Below, piece after piece: positions 27,460 to 36,125 of a stretch of 64,000 nucleotides of DNA. Source of the stretch: Cephaloticoccus sp. GTDB lineage: Bacteria; Verrucomicrobiota; Verrucomicrobiia; Opitutales; Opitutaceae. Location of the stretch: assembly GCA_030833445.1 (NCBI GenBank), contig JAURHD010000009.1, forward strand, positions 1-64,000, written 5' to 3'. Each line of letters opens with the position of its first letter. The stretch's first letter is position 1. The position numbers and the translations under genes were made by a program. A model generated the notes under the pieces. It did no database searches, had not been told where the DNA came from, and saw nothing but the letters and a program-made list of their open reading frames with translations.

Positions 27460-28722
27460 TCAGGCACCTTGAAAGATTAGCGCAACATTACTGCCGCCGA
27501 AACCGCTGCTGGTGCTGAGCACCGCTCCGGGATTTTGCGGTAGGGTTTCGTGGGGTAATTCCAGTCCCGCACAGGCGTCATCTGCGGTGACCAGATGTGC
27601 ATTGCCCGGGACAAAGCCGTCCTTGATGGCCAGTGAACAGAAGGCGGCTTCCATCACCCCGGCCATGGATAGCGGATGGCCGGTCAGACCCTTGGTGCTG
27701 CTGACGAAGGGTTTGGCCCCGACTTCAGTAAAAGTTTTTTGCAACGCAATGGCTTCGGAGCGATCACCAGCCGGAGTCGAAGTAGCGTGTGCATTGATAT
27801 AGCCGATTTGCGCGGTATTGAGCTGAGCATCCGCTAAGGCCCGTCGCATAGCGTCCACCAACCCGGTGCCCTCAGGGTGGGATATAGCGATGTTGTAACC
27901 GTCGGCCGCCTGGCCCCAGCCGGAAAATTCGGCGTAGACCGGTGCTCCGCGTTGGGTGGCGTATTCGGCTTCTTCGATAATCATCGCGACAGCTCCACCA
28001 GAACCAACAAAGCCATCCCGATTCACATCAAAAGGCCGGGAAGCCGTAGCCGGGTCCGGATTAGTGGACAGCGCACGCATGGCCGCAAATGGGAGGATGC
28101 TTTCCGCCGTGGCCTCTTCGGCACCCACCACGAGCATGCGTTTTTGCCGTCCGAGTCGAATGTCGTCCAGCGCACAACCGAGTGCGTGACTGGATGAAGC
28201 ACACGCGGCGACGAAACCGCCCACGGCACCTCGGATACCGAAATGGGCCGCTAGATTGAAATTCAAAGTGCCGGCAATGGATGAAACCACACTCAATGGC
28301 CCGCAGCGTTCGCCGCGGGTTTCCAGCAGTCGGGTCAGATGGTAATTGGCGAGCAAGGTGGATCCGGCCGAGGCGCAATAAAGTCCGGTATCCCCGTTGC
28401 GGATATCCGCCGCGCTCAAATGGGCGTCGGTCAGAGCCTGTTCAATGGCACAGAGGGCAAACAAGCCGTGGGGGGAAAGTCCACGCAGGGCCTCGCGGGG
28501 AATGGCATAATTCGATGGGTAGCTCCAGTCGCGCCAATTGGGAGAACCGGCGACAAAGTCCTTGATCGTGCCGACGACTTTGACCGCCAGGTTGGGGTTG
28601 TTTAGAAACTCAACGGTCTCGATGCCGTGCAACCCTGCGCGCAAACTTTGAGTGACCGCCGCGCGGGTATTGCCGATTGGGGTGATGAATCCGAGGCCGG
28701 TAACGAGGGCTTGGCGCGGCAT
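27460..28722 (-). CDS. 3-oxoacyl-ACP synthase (KAS II-like)
   Basis: A 420-residue thiolase-fold condensing enzyme with the Cys-His-His triad: active-site Cys174 in FVAACASSSHALG, His312 in YINAHATSTPAGD and His349 after Lys344 in STKGLTGHPLSMAG. It elongates acyl chains on ACP. It follows a 125-residue ACP gene by 15 nt, and no other fab gene is adjacent, so the pair is a separate elongation or special lipid/polyketide unit and not the main fabF locus. Stop codon abuts that of glgP. Confidence 0.88.
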   Translation of the reverse strand: MPRQALVTGLGFITPIGNTRAAVTQSLRAGLHGIETVEFLNNPNLAVKVVGTIKDFVAGSPNWRDWSYPSNYAIPREALRGLSPHGLFALCAIEQALTDAHLSAADIRNGDTGLYCASAGSTLLANYHLTRLLETRGERCGPLSVVSSIAGTLNFNLAAHFGIRGAVGGFVAACASSSHALGCALDDIRLGRQKRMLVVGAEEATAESILPFAAMRALSTNPDPATASRPFDVNRDGFVGSGGAVAMIIEEAEYATQRGAPVYAEFSGWGQAADGYNIAISHPEGTGLVDAMRRALADAQLNTAQIGYINAHATSTPAGDRSEAIALQKTFTEVGAKPFVSSTKGLTGHPLSMAGVMEAAFCSLAIKDGFVPGNAHLVTADDACAGLELPHETLPQNPGAVLSTSSGFGGSNVALIFQGA

Positions 28723-28737
28723 GCCGGTAGAATTTCC

Positions 28738-29115
28738 TCAGGCTGAGTTCTTGGCGAGCTTGCTTCTGAGAAATACCTTCAAATCGCCGATGGTGCGCAG
28801 TTTGGCCAGATCTTGGTTCGAGATGTTTACATCAAAAACATCTTCCAAAACATAGAGGGCATCTGCGATTGAAACTGAGTCGATGCCCAGATCGCCTACC
28901 AAGGTAGAGGAGTCGGTGAGGTTGGCGGGGATGTGCGCCACTCGCTTGGCCGGCACATGATCCTTGATGATCGCCAGCACCACTTCATCAGCGGCATCAA
29001 CGTCGCCAGTGGTGGCAAAACGTTGGTAAGCCTTTAAGACCCGGTCAGGCAGGTGCTTCAACAATTCGGTGGGAATTGGCGCAGTGTAATTTTCTGATGA
29101 GGGTTTGGAATCCAT
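28738..29115 (-). CDS. Acyl carrier protein with N-terminal extension
   Basis: The 125-residue protein has a carrier domain from about residue 45: GDLGIDSVSIADAL carries the phosphopantetheine serine (Ser80), and DVNISNQDLAKLRTIGDLKVF is the usual helix IV. Standard ACPs have about 78 residues, so the first 40 or so residues (TELLKHLPDRVLKAYQRFATTG) are an added helical region. The gene directly precedes the ketosynthase on the same strand, implying a dedicated pair. Start at 29115 is chosen; 29139 is possible. Confidence 0.85.
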   Translation of the reverse strand: MDSKPSSENYTAPIPTELLKHLPDRVLKAYQRFATTGDVDAADEVVLAIIKDHVPAKRVAHIPANLTDSSTLVGDLGIDSVSIADALYVLEDVFDVNISNQDLAKLRTIGDLKVFLRSKLAKNSA

Positions 29116-29190
29116 CGATGAAGTTGTGCATGCGGACAACCGGCGCTATCCGCAAGCTGTCCGCAGCAAAATGGCCTGACTGCGGCGTGC

Positions 29191-29219
29191 GATGTTAATT
29201 TTTAGAAACTTTTAACATC
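29191..29219. promoter_or_regulatory. Inverted repeat between the ACP and ydbH genes
   Basis: GATGTTAA (29191-29198) and TTAACATC (29212-29219) form perfect 8-bp arms around a 13-bp A/T-rich centre, in the divergent promoter region of the acyl-carrier pair and the ydbH operon. The A/T-rich content and spacing suggest a regulator or promoter site shared by both. The binding protein is unknown. Nothing else is evident in 29116-29338. Confidence 0.4.
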
Positions 29220-29338
29220 ACCTTGCAGGTCAATTGCATGTGTATGAGCGCATTCATTACATGATGAAGCGTTGTTTTGCAACCGGATGCGGCGGAAACA
29301 GGCTAGCAACCTTTCCGCGAATCACGAATCTAAGCCCA

Positions 29339-30577
29339 ATGCGCTTCGTGTCATTTATCATCTGCCTGACCCTATTTGGTCCGTCACTTGGTGCATTCAC
29401 TTTGCCTCCACTGACCGGTGATTTGTCCGGCCGACTGGTTCTGCAGAGTTGGGGAAAATTGCCAGATATAGATTGGCAAATCCGGGCACGGCCAACGAAT
29501 ACCGGTGAAAATCAGTTGATGGCGGAGCTCAATGCGCACGGGTTGAAGGCGGTGATGGATCTCCAATTGGCGCAAAAAGAAGGGACGATATCGTGGCAAA
29601 TCCGTAGTGCGGAGATTGACCTGAGTGTCTGGGGGCCTCCGTTGGCGGCCAACTTTGGTGGGACGTCCGTCCCGGCTGATATTTTGGTAACCGGCCTATT
29701 GAAATTTTCTGGAAGCGGCACCCTGAATGGAAGCGACCTGGCCGGAAATCTCATCGCAACACTGGCGGATGGCAGTGCACACAGTGTTCAACAAAACTGG
29801 AACCTGAATCGCCTCGATTTGGAAGCGAAGGTGGACCTAGCTTCGGGGGGGGCTCTGCTACAATCCCTGCAACTGCATGTGAATGAAGCGAATGCAGTCG
29901 GGATGACAGCGACTGAGATAGCAGTCTATGCTGCTGGTGATCCACAGCATCGGTTGCTTATTCAACAAGCCGAATTGTCCATGCTGGGAGGACGCATAAA
30001 CCTGCGGCCATTCATGCTTGATCTCGGTAATCCTGTCATTGATACGACGGCTGATTTGGATGGCGTGGACATGTCGGCATTGGCTGCATTTGTCCCAGAG
30101 GCTTTGAGTGAGGCTAAAGGACGGGTCAGTGGGCGAATTGCGGTGCGTTGGAGTTCCAAATTGGGCATCCAGCCCGGTGACGGATTATTGACGGTTTCAC
30201 CCGATACCCCCGCCAGCATCCGTTTGACGTCCACGCCGGGTTTTCTAACGCAACATACCACGGAGCGCATTCAATTTCTGCCTGATAGCTTTGGGCGTTT
30301 TGGGAAGTGGTTGTCCGTGGAAAATCCCGCGTATGATACCCTCCGCCGCATAGAGCTCGGCGAACTCCCCTTGGTCGTGGAAAAATTACGGGTCGAATTG
30401 TATCCCGACGGACCAAGTGGCCCGCGTTCAGCCACGGCGGTGGTGCAAGCCAGACCTGCAGACGGGAGTGCAGTCGGCCTCGTTTCGTTTCAGGTCAACG
30501 TCTCCGGTCCGCTGGATGAAGTGCTTAAGCTGGGCACCAATGATAAGGTAAAATTTCGCGTCGATACGAAACCATGA
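29339..30577 (+). CDS. YdbH-like (AsmA-family) inter-membrane lipid transport protein
   Basis: The 412-residue protein has a signal peptide (MRFVSFIICLTLFGPSLGA), a long beta-strand-rich body and a C-terminal half resembling the dicarboxylate-transport/YdbH domain (NYGG-like strands, VDMSALAAFVPEALSEAKGRVSGRIAVRW, FLTQHTTERIQFLP, NPAYDTLRRIELGELPLVVEKLRVEL). In E. coli YdbH (879 residues) works with the small lipoprotein YnbE to bridge inner and outer membrane for phospholipid transport; here the length is about half. The following two genes are YnbE- and YdbL-like, which supports the call. The start at 29339 gives the signal peptide. Confidence 0.72.
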   Translation: MRFVSFIICLTLFGPSLGAFTLPPLTGDLSGRLVLQSWGKLPDIDWQIRARPTNTGENQLMAELNAHGLKAVMDLQLAQKEGTISWQIRSAEIDLSVWGPPLAANFGGTSVPADILVTGLLKFSGSGTLNGSDLAGNLIATLADGSAHSVQQNWNLNRLDLEAKVDLASGGALLQSLQLHVNEANAVGMTATEIAVYAAGDPQHRLLIQQAELSMLGGRINLRPFMLDLGNPVIDTTADLDGVDMSALAAFVPEALSEAKGRVSGRIAVRWSSKLGIQPGDGLLTVSPDTPASIRLTSTPGFLTQHTTERIQFLPDSFGRFGKWLSVENPAYDTLRRIELGELPLVVEKLRVELYPDGPSGPRSATAVVQARPADGSAVGLVSFQVNVSGPLDEVLKLGTNDKVKFRVDTKP

Positions 30578-30619
30578 AACCCGGATTGCGCTTCGCGGTC
30601 CAAAGCCTCTGATTAACCT

Positions 30620-30805
30620 ATGCGTCCATCCGTCCTCCTCCTTCTTATGTTCCCGGTTCTGGGCGGCTGTATCCACGTCAAGATGGATCCCATCGAAGTC
30701 CACGCCACGGTGGATGTGAATGTGAAGGTGGATCGGGCCCTCGATGATTTCTTTGGCGATCTCGACAAGAAATCCACCACCATCACTTACGAAAACTCCA
30801 ACTGA
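30620..30805 (+). CDS. YnbE-like outer-membrane lipoprotein
   Basis: The 61-residue protein has a lipoprotein signal with lipobox VLGGC (Cys17) and a mature part of about 45 residues with the alternating pattern VHATVDVNVKVDRALDDFFGDLD. E. coli YnbE is the same size with a similar VNMNVKIEHEI-type strand and is partner of YdbH. Position between YdbH- and YdbL-like genes makes the identification convincing in spite of its small size. Confidence 0.78.
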   Translation: MRPSVLLLLMFPVLGGCIHVKMDPIEVHATVDVNVKVDRALDDFFGDLDKKSTTITYENSN

Positions 30806-30812
30806 TCTCGTC

Positions 30813-31187
30813 ATGAAAAAGCTTTTCCTCTCTTCCTTCCTGATCCTGACCGCCATGGTCCTGACTGCACCGATGAGTCGGGCAGAAGACCTCAATACCA
30901 TCCGCGCCCGCATGGAACAGCGCATCGGGCGAATCGATACCCTCAAGAGCAGTGGAGCGGTGGGCGAAAACAACCGGGGTTTGCTGGAAGTGCGGGATGG
31001 CGGTGGTGATGCCGCTTTGGTAGTGGCGGCCGAGAACAGTGATCGTGTAACGGTCTATGCCGAATTGGCGCGGAAGACAGGCTCCAGTGCCGATTTGGTC
31101 GGTCGGGCGCGGGCCCGCCAGATTGCCAACAACAGTGCGGCGGGAGTCTGGCTGCAGGATGAAAGCGGCCGCTGGTATAAAAAGTAA
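30813..31187 (+). CDS. YdbL family protein (DUF1318)
   Basis: The 124-residue protein has a signal peptide (MKKLFLSSFLILTAMVLTAPMSRA), then the DUF1318 body: DLNTIRARMEQRIGRIDTLKSSGAVGENNRGLLEVR and RKTGSSADLVGRARARQIANNSAAGVWLQDESGRWYKK. YdbL is the third member of the ydbH-ynbE-ydbL set, a periplasmic protein that assists YdbH-YnbE. The start 30813 is 8 nt after the ynbE stop. The domain call is good. Confidence 0.85.
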   Translation: MKKLFLSSFLILTAMVLTAPMSRAEDLNTIRARMEQRIGRIDTLKSSGAVGENNRGLLEVRDGGGDAALVVAAENSDRVTVYAELARKTGSSADLVGRARARQIANNSAAGVWLQDESGRWYKK

Positions 31188-31212
31188 ATTTGTTTGATGC
31201 CCGAGAACTCAA

Positions 31213-33123
31213 CTAGAGTTGCAGGCATCTGACGACCCATTCGCTGGCGAAGTAGAAAGTGCCTTGATGGATGGGGCCAACCACACTGAGGGGATGGCCG
31301 GAAATCTTGGTCACTACTTCGGTTTCGACTGTGCCGGGCTTGATGCGAAAAACGGTTTCGGTCGTGGCACCGTAGAGTGTGCCATCGGTGTCTGTTCGCA
31401 GGATATGCCCGGATTCAAATGGCAGTTTGCCGTAAGCTTCCGGCAGTAAGGTTGACTGCAGCACTTTGCGCTTTGCGGGATCGATCAAGCAAAGCCGGCT
31501 GGGCGCAGGAGTGCATTCGTAGTGAGTCACCAACCGCGGATTGCGGCCCGTAAGCGTATAGACCAAGCCGTTGCCAGCATCAATCAAAGAGCAGACATCG
31601 ACGAGATTGGGATCGTCAAAATCGCCGATATAAGCGGCGGAGTTCTTGGCCGGATCCCAAAGCGCATAGCCCCCTTGCTGATGTTTGGCCGAAACACCCG
31701 TGCCGGGTTCACTATTGAATCCAATCAGGATCTGCTTGAGTGCCGGCAACCAGTGCAGGACGAACGGGGTGCGGTCAGGCATGATGCCACGAGTGCTGCC
31801 GCGCTTGGCGGTCGCCGGATCAAACCACGCCAGTGAACCATCATTCAATCCGTAGTCCGCGGCTGATCCGATCCAAAGTTTTCCATCAGGGGTCGTGATC
31901 ATTGCATGCGGCCGTGTGCTGAGATCATCGGCCGGACCGACGTCGAGCGGATTGGCCCCGGGACCGGTGCCGAACTTGTAGGGCAGAGCAGGATCGTATA
32001 GCGAGATACGCGACGCCGGGTAGGAACCGATGGCTAGTTTCCCTTGATAGTTGACCATGGAATAAGCCTCGCCACCCGAGACACTACACTGGCCGTGGTT
32101 GACCATGTTACTACCATCCAATTCGCAAGAGAAGAGGTGTTCCGGCAACATACTGGAACCGTAGAGCTTTTGGTCGGGACCGAGATGAAGGGTCCACAAA
32201 GCTGTGCCACTGCCTGTCCAATCGAGTTTGAGTTCGCGGGTGGGTGTGCCGTCAGCGGCCGTGATTTGCAGACGACGGAACTCAAAGCTATGGTCGTCGT
32301 TGAAGGTGGCGATGGAGCCGTCGGGGAAAGGCCGGATCTGCTGGTAGCCGTGCTTGTAGGTGGCGTGCACGCCGGGCATCTGTGCCGGGATTTGAGTCAC
32401 TGGCGTGGCAGTGCCGTTGGTGAGATGAAAAGCGCCTTCATAGCTGTCGAGATAGAGTTGGCCGTCGGTGCCCTTGAAAAACTCGTAGCGTTTTGGGTTG
32501 GTGGGCGGTGATTCTAGCACGGGCCCGATGCGGGTGGCTTGGCCCGTGGTGGTATCGATGGAAATCATCCGGTAGGTCGCCATCTTGACCTGGGCGAAGA
32601 GTTGACCGTCGTCCGAGGCGAGGGGGTAGAGATATTTGTCCACCGGATCCATGCGGCCGAAACGGGTGAACTCACCGGTAGTGGGATTGAAGCGCGTCAG
32701 ACTGCAGCCTGGATAGGCGCCGACCCAGATCATGCCGTCGGGTGTTTCGGTGATGCCGGTGGGGAAGGTGGCGAGTTCCGGATCGAGGCGGCCGAGATTT
32801 TCCAGACCGCGCTCGGGATGGGCGGGATCGTAGCGGTGCAGATGTCCCTGCCAGGCGGTGCCGACCCAGAGAATGCCCGTGCGCAGACTGCGCATTGACG
32901 CCGTGGGTGCTTCAGCGCCCGGACACTGCACGGGAAACTGTCGGCAGTGGCCGGTGGCCAAATCGATATCAATCACGAATGGTCCGCCGTTGTTCTGGCC
33001 CATTGAGCCCAGCAGGGAGCCATTGCCATCGGCGGTTAGACCGGGATGGAGGCGCACCCAATTGATGGCTTTGACGGGAATGCCGAGATCGCGAATGGCG
33101 GAATTGGATTCAGGGGAGGACAT
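31213..33123 (-). CDS. Large beta-propeller-like protein, paralogue 1
   Basis: The 636-residue protein repeats short motifs typical of propeller blades, e.g. LRTGILWVGTAWQGHLHRYDP, GITETPDGMIWVGAYPGCSL, MITTPDGKLWIGSAADYGLN and LRTDTDGTLYGATTETVFRI, similar in style to SMP-30/Vgb-type repeats (TPDG-x-I/L-W-I/V-G). No signal peptide is visible. It closely resembles the protein at 34012-36027, and both flank a PhyH dioxygenase in one transcript with gaps of about 32 nt. It may sense or bind ligand or act as lactonase/lyase; function unknown. Confidence 0.72.
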   Translation of the reverse strand: MSSPESNSAIRDLGIPVKAINWVRLHPGLTADGNGSLLGSMGQNNGGPFVIDIDLATGHCRQFPVQCPGAEAPTASMRSLRTGILWVGTAWQGHLHRYDPAHPERGLENLGRLDPELATFPTGITETPDGMIWVGAYPGCSLTRFNPTTGEFTRFGRMDPVDKYLYPLASDDGQLFAQVKMATYRMISIDTTTGQATRIGPVLESPPTNPKRYEFFKGTDGQLYLDSYEGAFHLTNGTATPVTQIPAQMPGVHATYKHGYQQIRPFPDGSIATFNDDHSFEFRRLQITAADGTPTRELKLDWTGSGTALWTLHLGPDQKLYGSSMLPEHLFSCELDGSNMVNHGQCSVSGGEAYSMVNYQGKLAIGSYPASRISLYDPALPYKFGTGPGANPLDVGPADDLSTRPHAMITTPDGKLWIGSAADYGLNDGSLAWFDPATAKRGSTRGIMPDRTPFVLHWLPALKQILIGFNSEPGTGVSAKHQQGGYALWDPAKNSAAYIGDFDDPNLVDVCSLIDAGNGLVYTLTGRNPRLVTHYECTPAPSRLCLIDPAKRKVLQSTLLPEAYGKLPFESGHILRTDTDGTLYGATTETVFRIKPGTVETEVVTKISGHPLSVVGPIHQGTFYFASEWVVRCLQL

Positions 33124-33155
33124 GAAAATGGGAGTGCGGTTGTTTCAGGGCAGGA

Positions 33156-33980
33156 TTACTGCAGTCCAGCCGCGCGATAACAAACGGGGCAACCCTGCGG
33201 ATCAGCGAAATCATTCAAGTAATTCACATCCCGCCAGTTAATCCCTTCGCGCAGCCCGGATTTGTCGGTGCGCAAGTGGATCGCAAAACTGACCCGTGCT
33301 GCCGTGCTCAAGTTGGGACCGCTGCCATGCACCGTGAGATTGTGATGAAAACTGACGGCTCCCGGCGGCATCACGGCGGCCACTTCCTGCCAGGAGTTTC
33401 GGTCGCTTTTTTCGCGGATGCTATATTTCAAGGCATCGAGGTTGCTGCTGAAAAAATCACCTGAATTCAAGAGGCCCCAATGTTGGGAGCCCCGCACAAA
33501 ACGCATCGGCCCGGAATTCTCCGTGACTTCACTGATCGCTACCCAAGCCGTGAACAGTTCCCCCTCCAACGCAGGGTTCCAGTATTCTTGATCCTGATGC
33601 CAGCCGACACTGACTTGGCCTTCTGGTAGCGGGGGCTTGATTAAGAGTTGGGTGGCGAAGACCTGCACGAATTTAGCGGAAGTCAGCGCGGAAGCCCATT
33701 GCCCGATCGCGGGATGGCTTATGAGTTCGAGAATCGTCCGGTCCGAGCGATGAGCATTATCAATTTTGACGAGTGCGGTTGGCGGTTGAGTGCGTTTGGG
33801 CGGAGGGCCGAGGGGAGGGATGCCCGTCTCATAGTTGCCGGCATAGACGGCGTCGATCCGAGTGCGCACCCGGGCGAGCAACTCCGCGGGGATGAGGGGT
33901 GGCGCAATCCAAAATCCATCGCGGGCGAAATCCGCGGCGGCGGTGTGCTGATCAGATTCTGACAAAAGGGAAGCAGTCAT
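33156..33980 (-). CDS. Phytanoyl-CoA dioxygenase (PhyH) family protein
   Basis: A 274-residue Fe(II)/2-oxoglutarate-dependent oxygenase: metal triad His128-x-Asp130 (VGWHQDQEYW) and His218 (HHNLTVHGSGPN), with Arg229 in the usual position for 2-oxoglutarate. GPMRFVRGSQHWG is a typical conserved strand. Substrate unknown. It lies between two paralogous propeller genes on the same strand with short gaps, so the three are likely one operon. Confidence 0.88.
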   Translation of the reverse strand: MTASLLSESDQHTAAADFARDGFWIAPPLIPAELLARVRTRIDAVYAGNYETGIPPLGPPPKRTQPPTALVKIDNAHRSDRTILELISHPAIGQWASALTSAKFVQVFATQLLIKPPLPEGQVSVGWHQDQEYWNPALEGELFTAWVAISEVTENSGPMRFVRGSQHWGLLNSGDFFSSNLDALKYSIREKSDRNSWQEVAAVMPPGAVSFHHNLTVHGSGPNLSTAARVSFAIHLRTDKSGLREGINWRDVNYLNDFADPQGCPVCYRAAGLQ

Positions 33981-34011
33981 CAGGAGATTGGTTTCTTGAC
34001 GATCAGGGAAA

Positions 34012-36027
34012 TTAATCGAGTGTCAGCACGCGCAGCCGCCAGCCCGTGGAGAAGTAGAATTGGTTGCCGATGATCGGGCCGACGACATCGATGGCATCGG
34101 GCGTGGAGTGGGTGAGCCAGACGGGATCTTCACGCGGAGGCGGCGGTTGGTCGTTTTGCCAGACGCGTTCCACTTCGCAGGTGCCGGGCTTGATCCGAAA
34201 AACACAGTAGCCCGTGGCACCGTAAACCGTGCCACCGGGGCCGACCCTCAGGGAAAAATGGCCGTGCCACGCGATCGGACCGAAGTCCTCCGGCAGCCAC
34301 GCGATGGAAATGAGTTTCCGCTGGGCGGGGTCGATCAGCGCAATGCGCGGGCGAATTGCTGGAGCGCCGGCACTGAGAATCTGATCGCCGCGGCCGATGA
34401 GCACATAAACCAAACCGTCGACGGTCGGGGTGAAGGCCACGGGGTCGGCCATATCCTCAATCCCGAGATCACCGGACCAGATGAGTTTGTCTGCCGTTGG
34501 ATCCCATAAAGCAAACGCACCCTCGTTACGTCGCACGGTGGCGCCGGTGCCGACTTCGATGCTGAGGCCGACCAGAATCTGCTTAAGATTTGGCAGATAC
34601 AATAAGGCTGAAGGTGTAGTATCAGGGAGGAGGGAGCGGTGGGTCTTGGATTCGCCAGATGCCGGATCATACCAAACGAGCGTGCCACCGTGCAGCCCGT
34701 AATCGGGTGCGGAGCCCATCCACAACCGTTTGTCGGGGGTCGCAATGAGGGCGTTGGGGCGAAAACTAACGTTGTCCAATCGTCCGAGATCGCGTGGGTT
34801 GTCGGTAGGCTCGGTGCCGTAGTGGAGCGGGAGCGTGGGATCGTAAACCGTGAGGTGTGAACCGGGGTAGGAGGCGAGGTAGAGTTTGCCGTCGAGGTTG
34901 ACGAGCGAGTAGGCCTGCCCGCCGGCGAAACTGTGTTTTCCCAGATCCTCAATCACACTGCCGTCCGGCTTGGCGTGAAAGAGGCGGTTGGGCAGATAGC
35001 TCGATCCGTAGAGATCGCCGTCAGGTCCGACCCCGATGACGTGCAAATTGTTGCCGCCGCCAACCCAATCGAGGCGCAGGTGGCGCGGGGCGATCGCCGG
35101 GTCGCGATTGGTTAGGACGAGATCGCGCGGTGCACCGGTGCCGTTCATGTCTGCATCGGTAAATTCCGCGGTCCAACCACCCGGCATATCGAGCGGGTCC
35201 TGATAGTTGTGTTGGTAGGTGGCGGCAATGCCCGGCCGGGGTGGCGGGGCTTGATCCACCGGTTCAGCGGCCATTCCTGAAATACGCCAGGTCCCTGCAT
35301 GCGATTCCAAGTAGAGGCTCTCATCCGTCCCGCGATAAAGTTTGAGAAATTGGGTCTCGTCAGTCGGGTCGGTGATGATGGGACCTATCGGCTGCGATTC
35401 ACCGGTGAGTGGATCGATCAACCTCACGCGTGGGCGGTTGGATTTGATGAATACCGCGAGTGAACCGTCGCCCCCGGCCACGGGATAGAGGTATTTATCA
35501 TCATCCACGATGCCTCCGAAACGGGTGAACTCGCCGGTGGTCGGATTGAAGCGTGTGAGGGTGGCTCCGGGGTAAGCGCCGATCCAAATCATTCCGTCAG
35601 GAGTCTCAGTGATGCCGTTGCCGAATGTGGCAATTTCATCAACGCGACCGAGATCCTCGATTCTTTTTTCCGGATGATTGGCGTCAAAGCGGTGCAGATG
35701 GCCATCCCAGGCCGAGCATACATAAAGGATGCCTGTCAGCAGGGAGCGGTAGGAAGCGGGTGAAAAGGTGGAACGTTTGGGGGCCTCGGTGTAAAACTGA
35801 GTGCAATGGCCGGTTTCGAGATCGATATCACTGACGAAAAATCCGTCGTTGTTCTGACTCATGGTTGCGAGGAGGGAAGCTTGCCCATCGGCTGTCTGGC
35901 CGGGGTGCAGCCGGGTCCAACTCACTCCTTTGACGGGAATGCCAAGATCGCGAACGCTGGGGGGTAGGGCAGTCATGATCACGGGGAGACTCACCCACAA
36001 CCAGCTCAGGCGGAGGGGCAGATGCAT
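34012..36027 (-). CDS. Large beta-propeller-like protein, paralogue 2
   Basis: The 671-residue protein aligns along its length with the one at 31213-33123: both begin with RDLGIPVK, have ITETPDGMIWIGAYPG (V in the other), RFNPTTGEFTRFGG, GSAPDYGLHGGTLVWYD and end in a FYF-W strand. It starts with an uncharged hydrophobic stretch (LSWLWVSLPVIM) that may be a signal sequence; an in-frame start at 35976 would remove it and match the paralogue. It is first in the three-gene transcript with the PhyH gene. Function unknown. Confidence 0.72.
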   Translation of the reverse strand: MHLPLRLSWLWVSLPVIMTALPPSVRDLGIPVKGVSWTRLHPGQTADGQASLLATMSQNNDGFFVSDIDLETGHCTQFYTEAPKRSTFSPASYRSLLTGILYVCSAWDGHLHRFDANHPEKRIEDLGRVDEIATFGNGITETPDGMIWIGAYPGATLTRFNPTTGEFTRFGGIVDDDKYLYPVAGGDGSLAVFIKSNRPRVRLIDPLTGESQPIGPIITDPTDETQFLKLYRGTDESLYLESHAGTWRISGMAAEPVDQAPPPRPGIAATYQHNYQDPLDMPGGWTAEFTDADMNGTGAPRDLVLTNRDPAIAPRHLRLDWVGGGNNLHVIGVGPDGDLYGSSYLPNRLFHAKPDGSVIEDLGKHSFAGGQAYSLVNLDGKLYLASYPGSHLTVYDPTLPLHYGTEPTDNPRDLGRLDNVSFRPNALIATPDKRLWMGSAPDYGLHGGTLVWYDPASGESKTHRSLLPDTTPSALLYLPNLKQILVGLSIEVGTGATVRRNEGAFALWDPTADKLIWSGDLGIEDMADPVAFTPTVDGLVYVLIGRGDQILSAGAPAIRPRIALIDPAQRKLISIAWLPEDFGPIAWHGHFSLRVGPGGTVYGATGYCVFRIKPGTCEVERVWQNDQPPPPREDPVWLTHSTPDAIDVVGPIIGNQFYFSTGWRLRVLTLD

Positions 36028-36125
36028 GGCCGGCGATTAAAGGTGGAGCGAGGTTACACTGCAACGTGCTTTTCTGAGTTTATGCATCACAGCACGCTTG
36101 CGGCAGCGGAGGATTTTGTTGAAGC

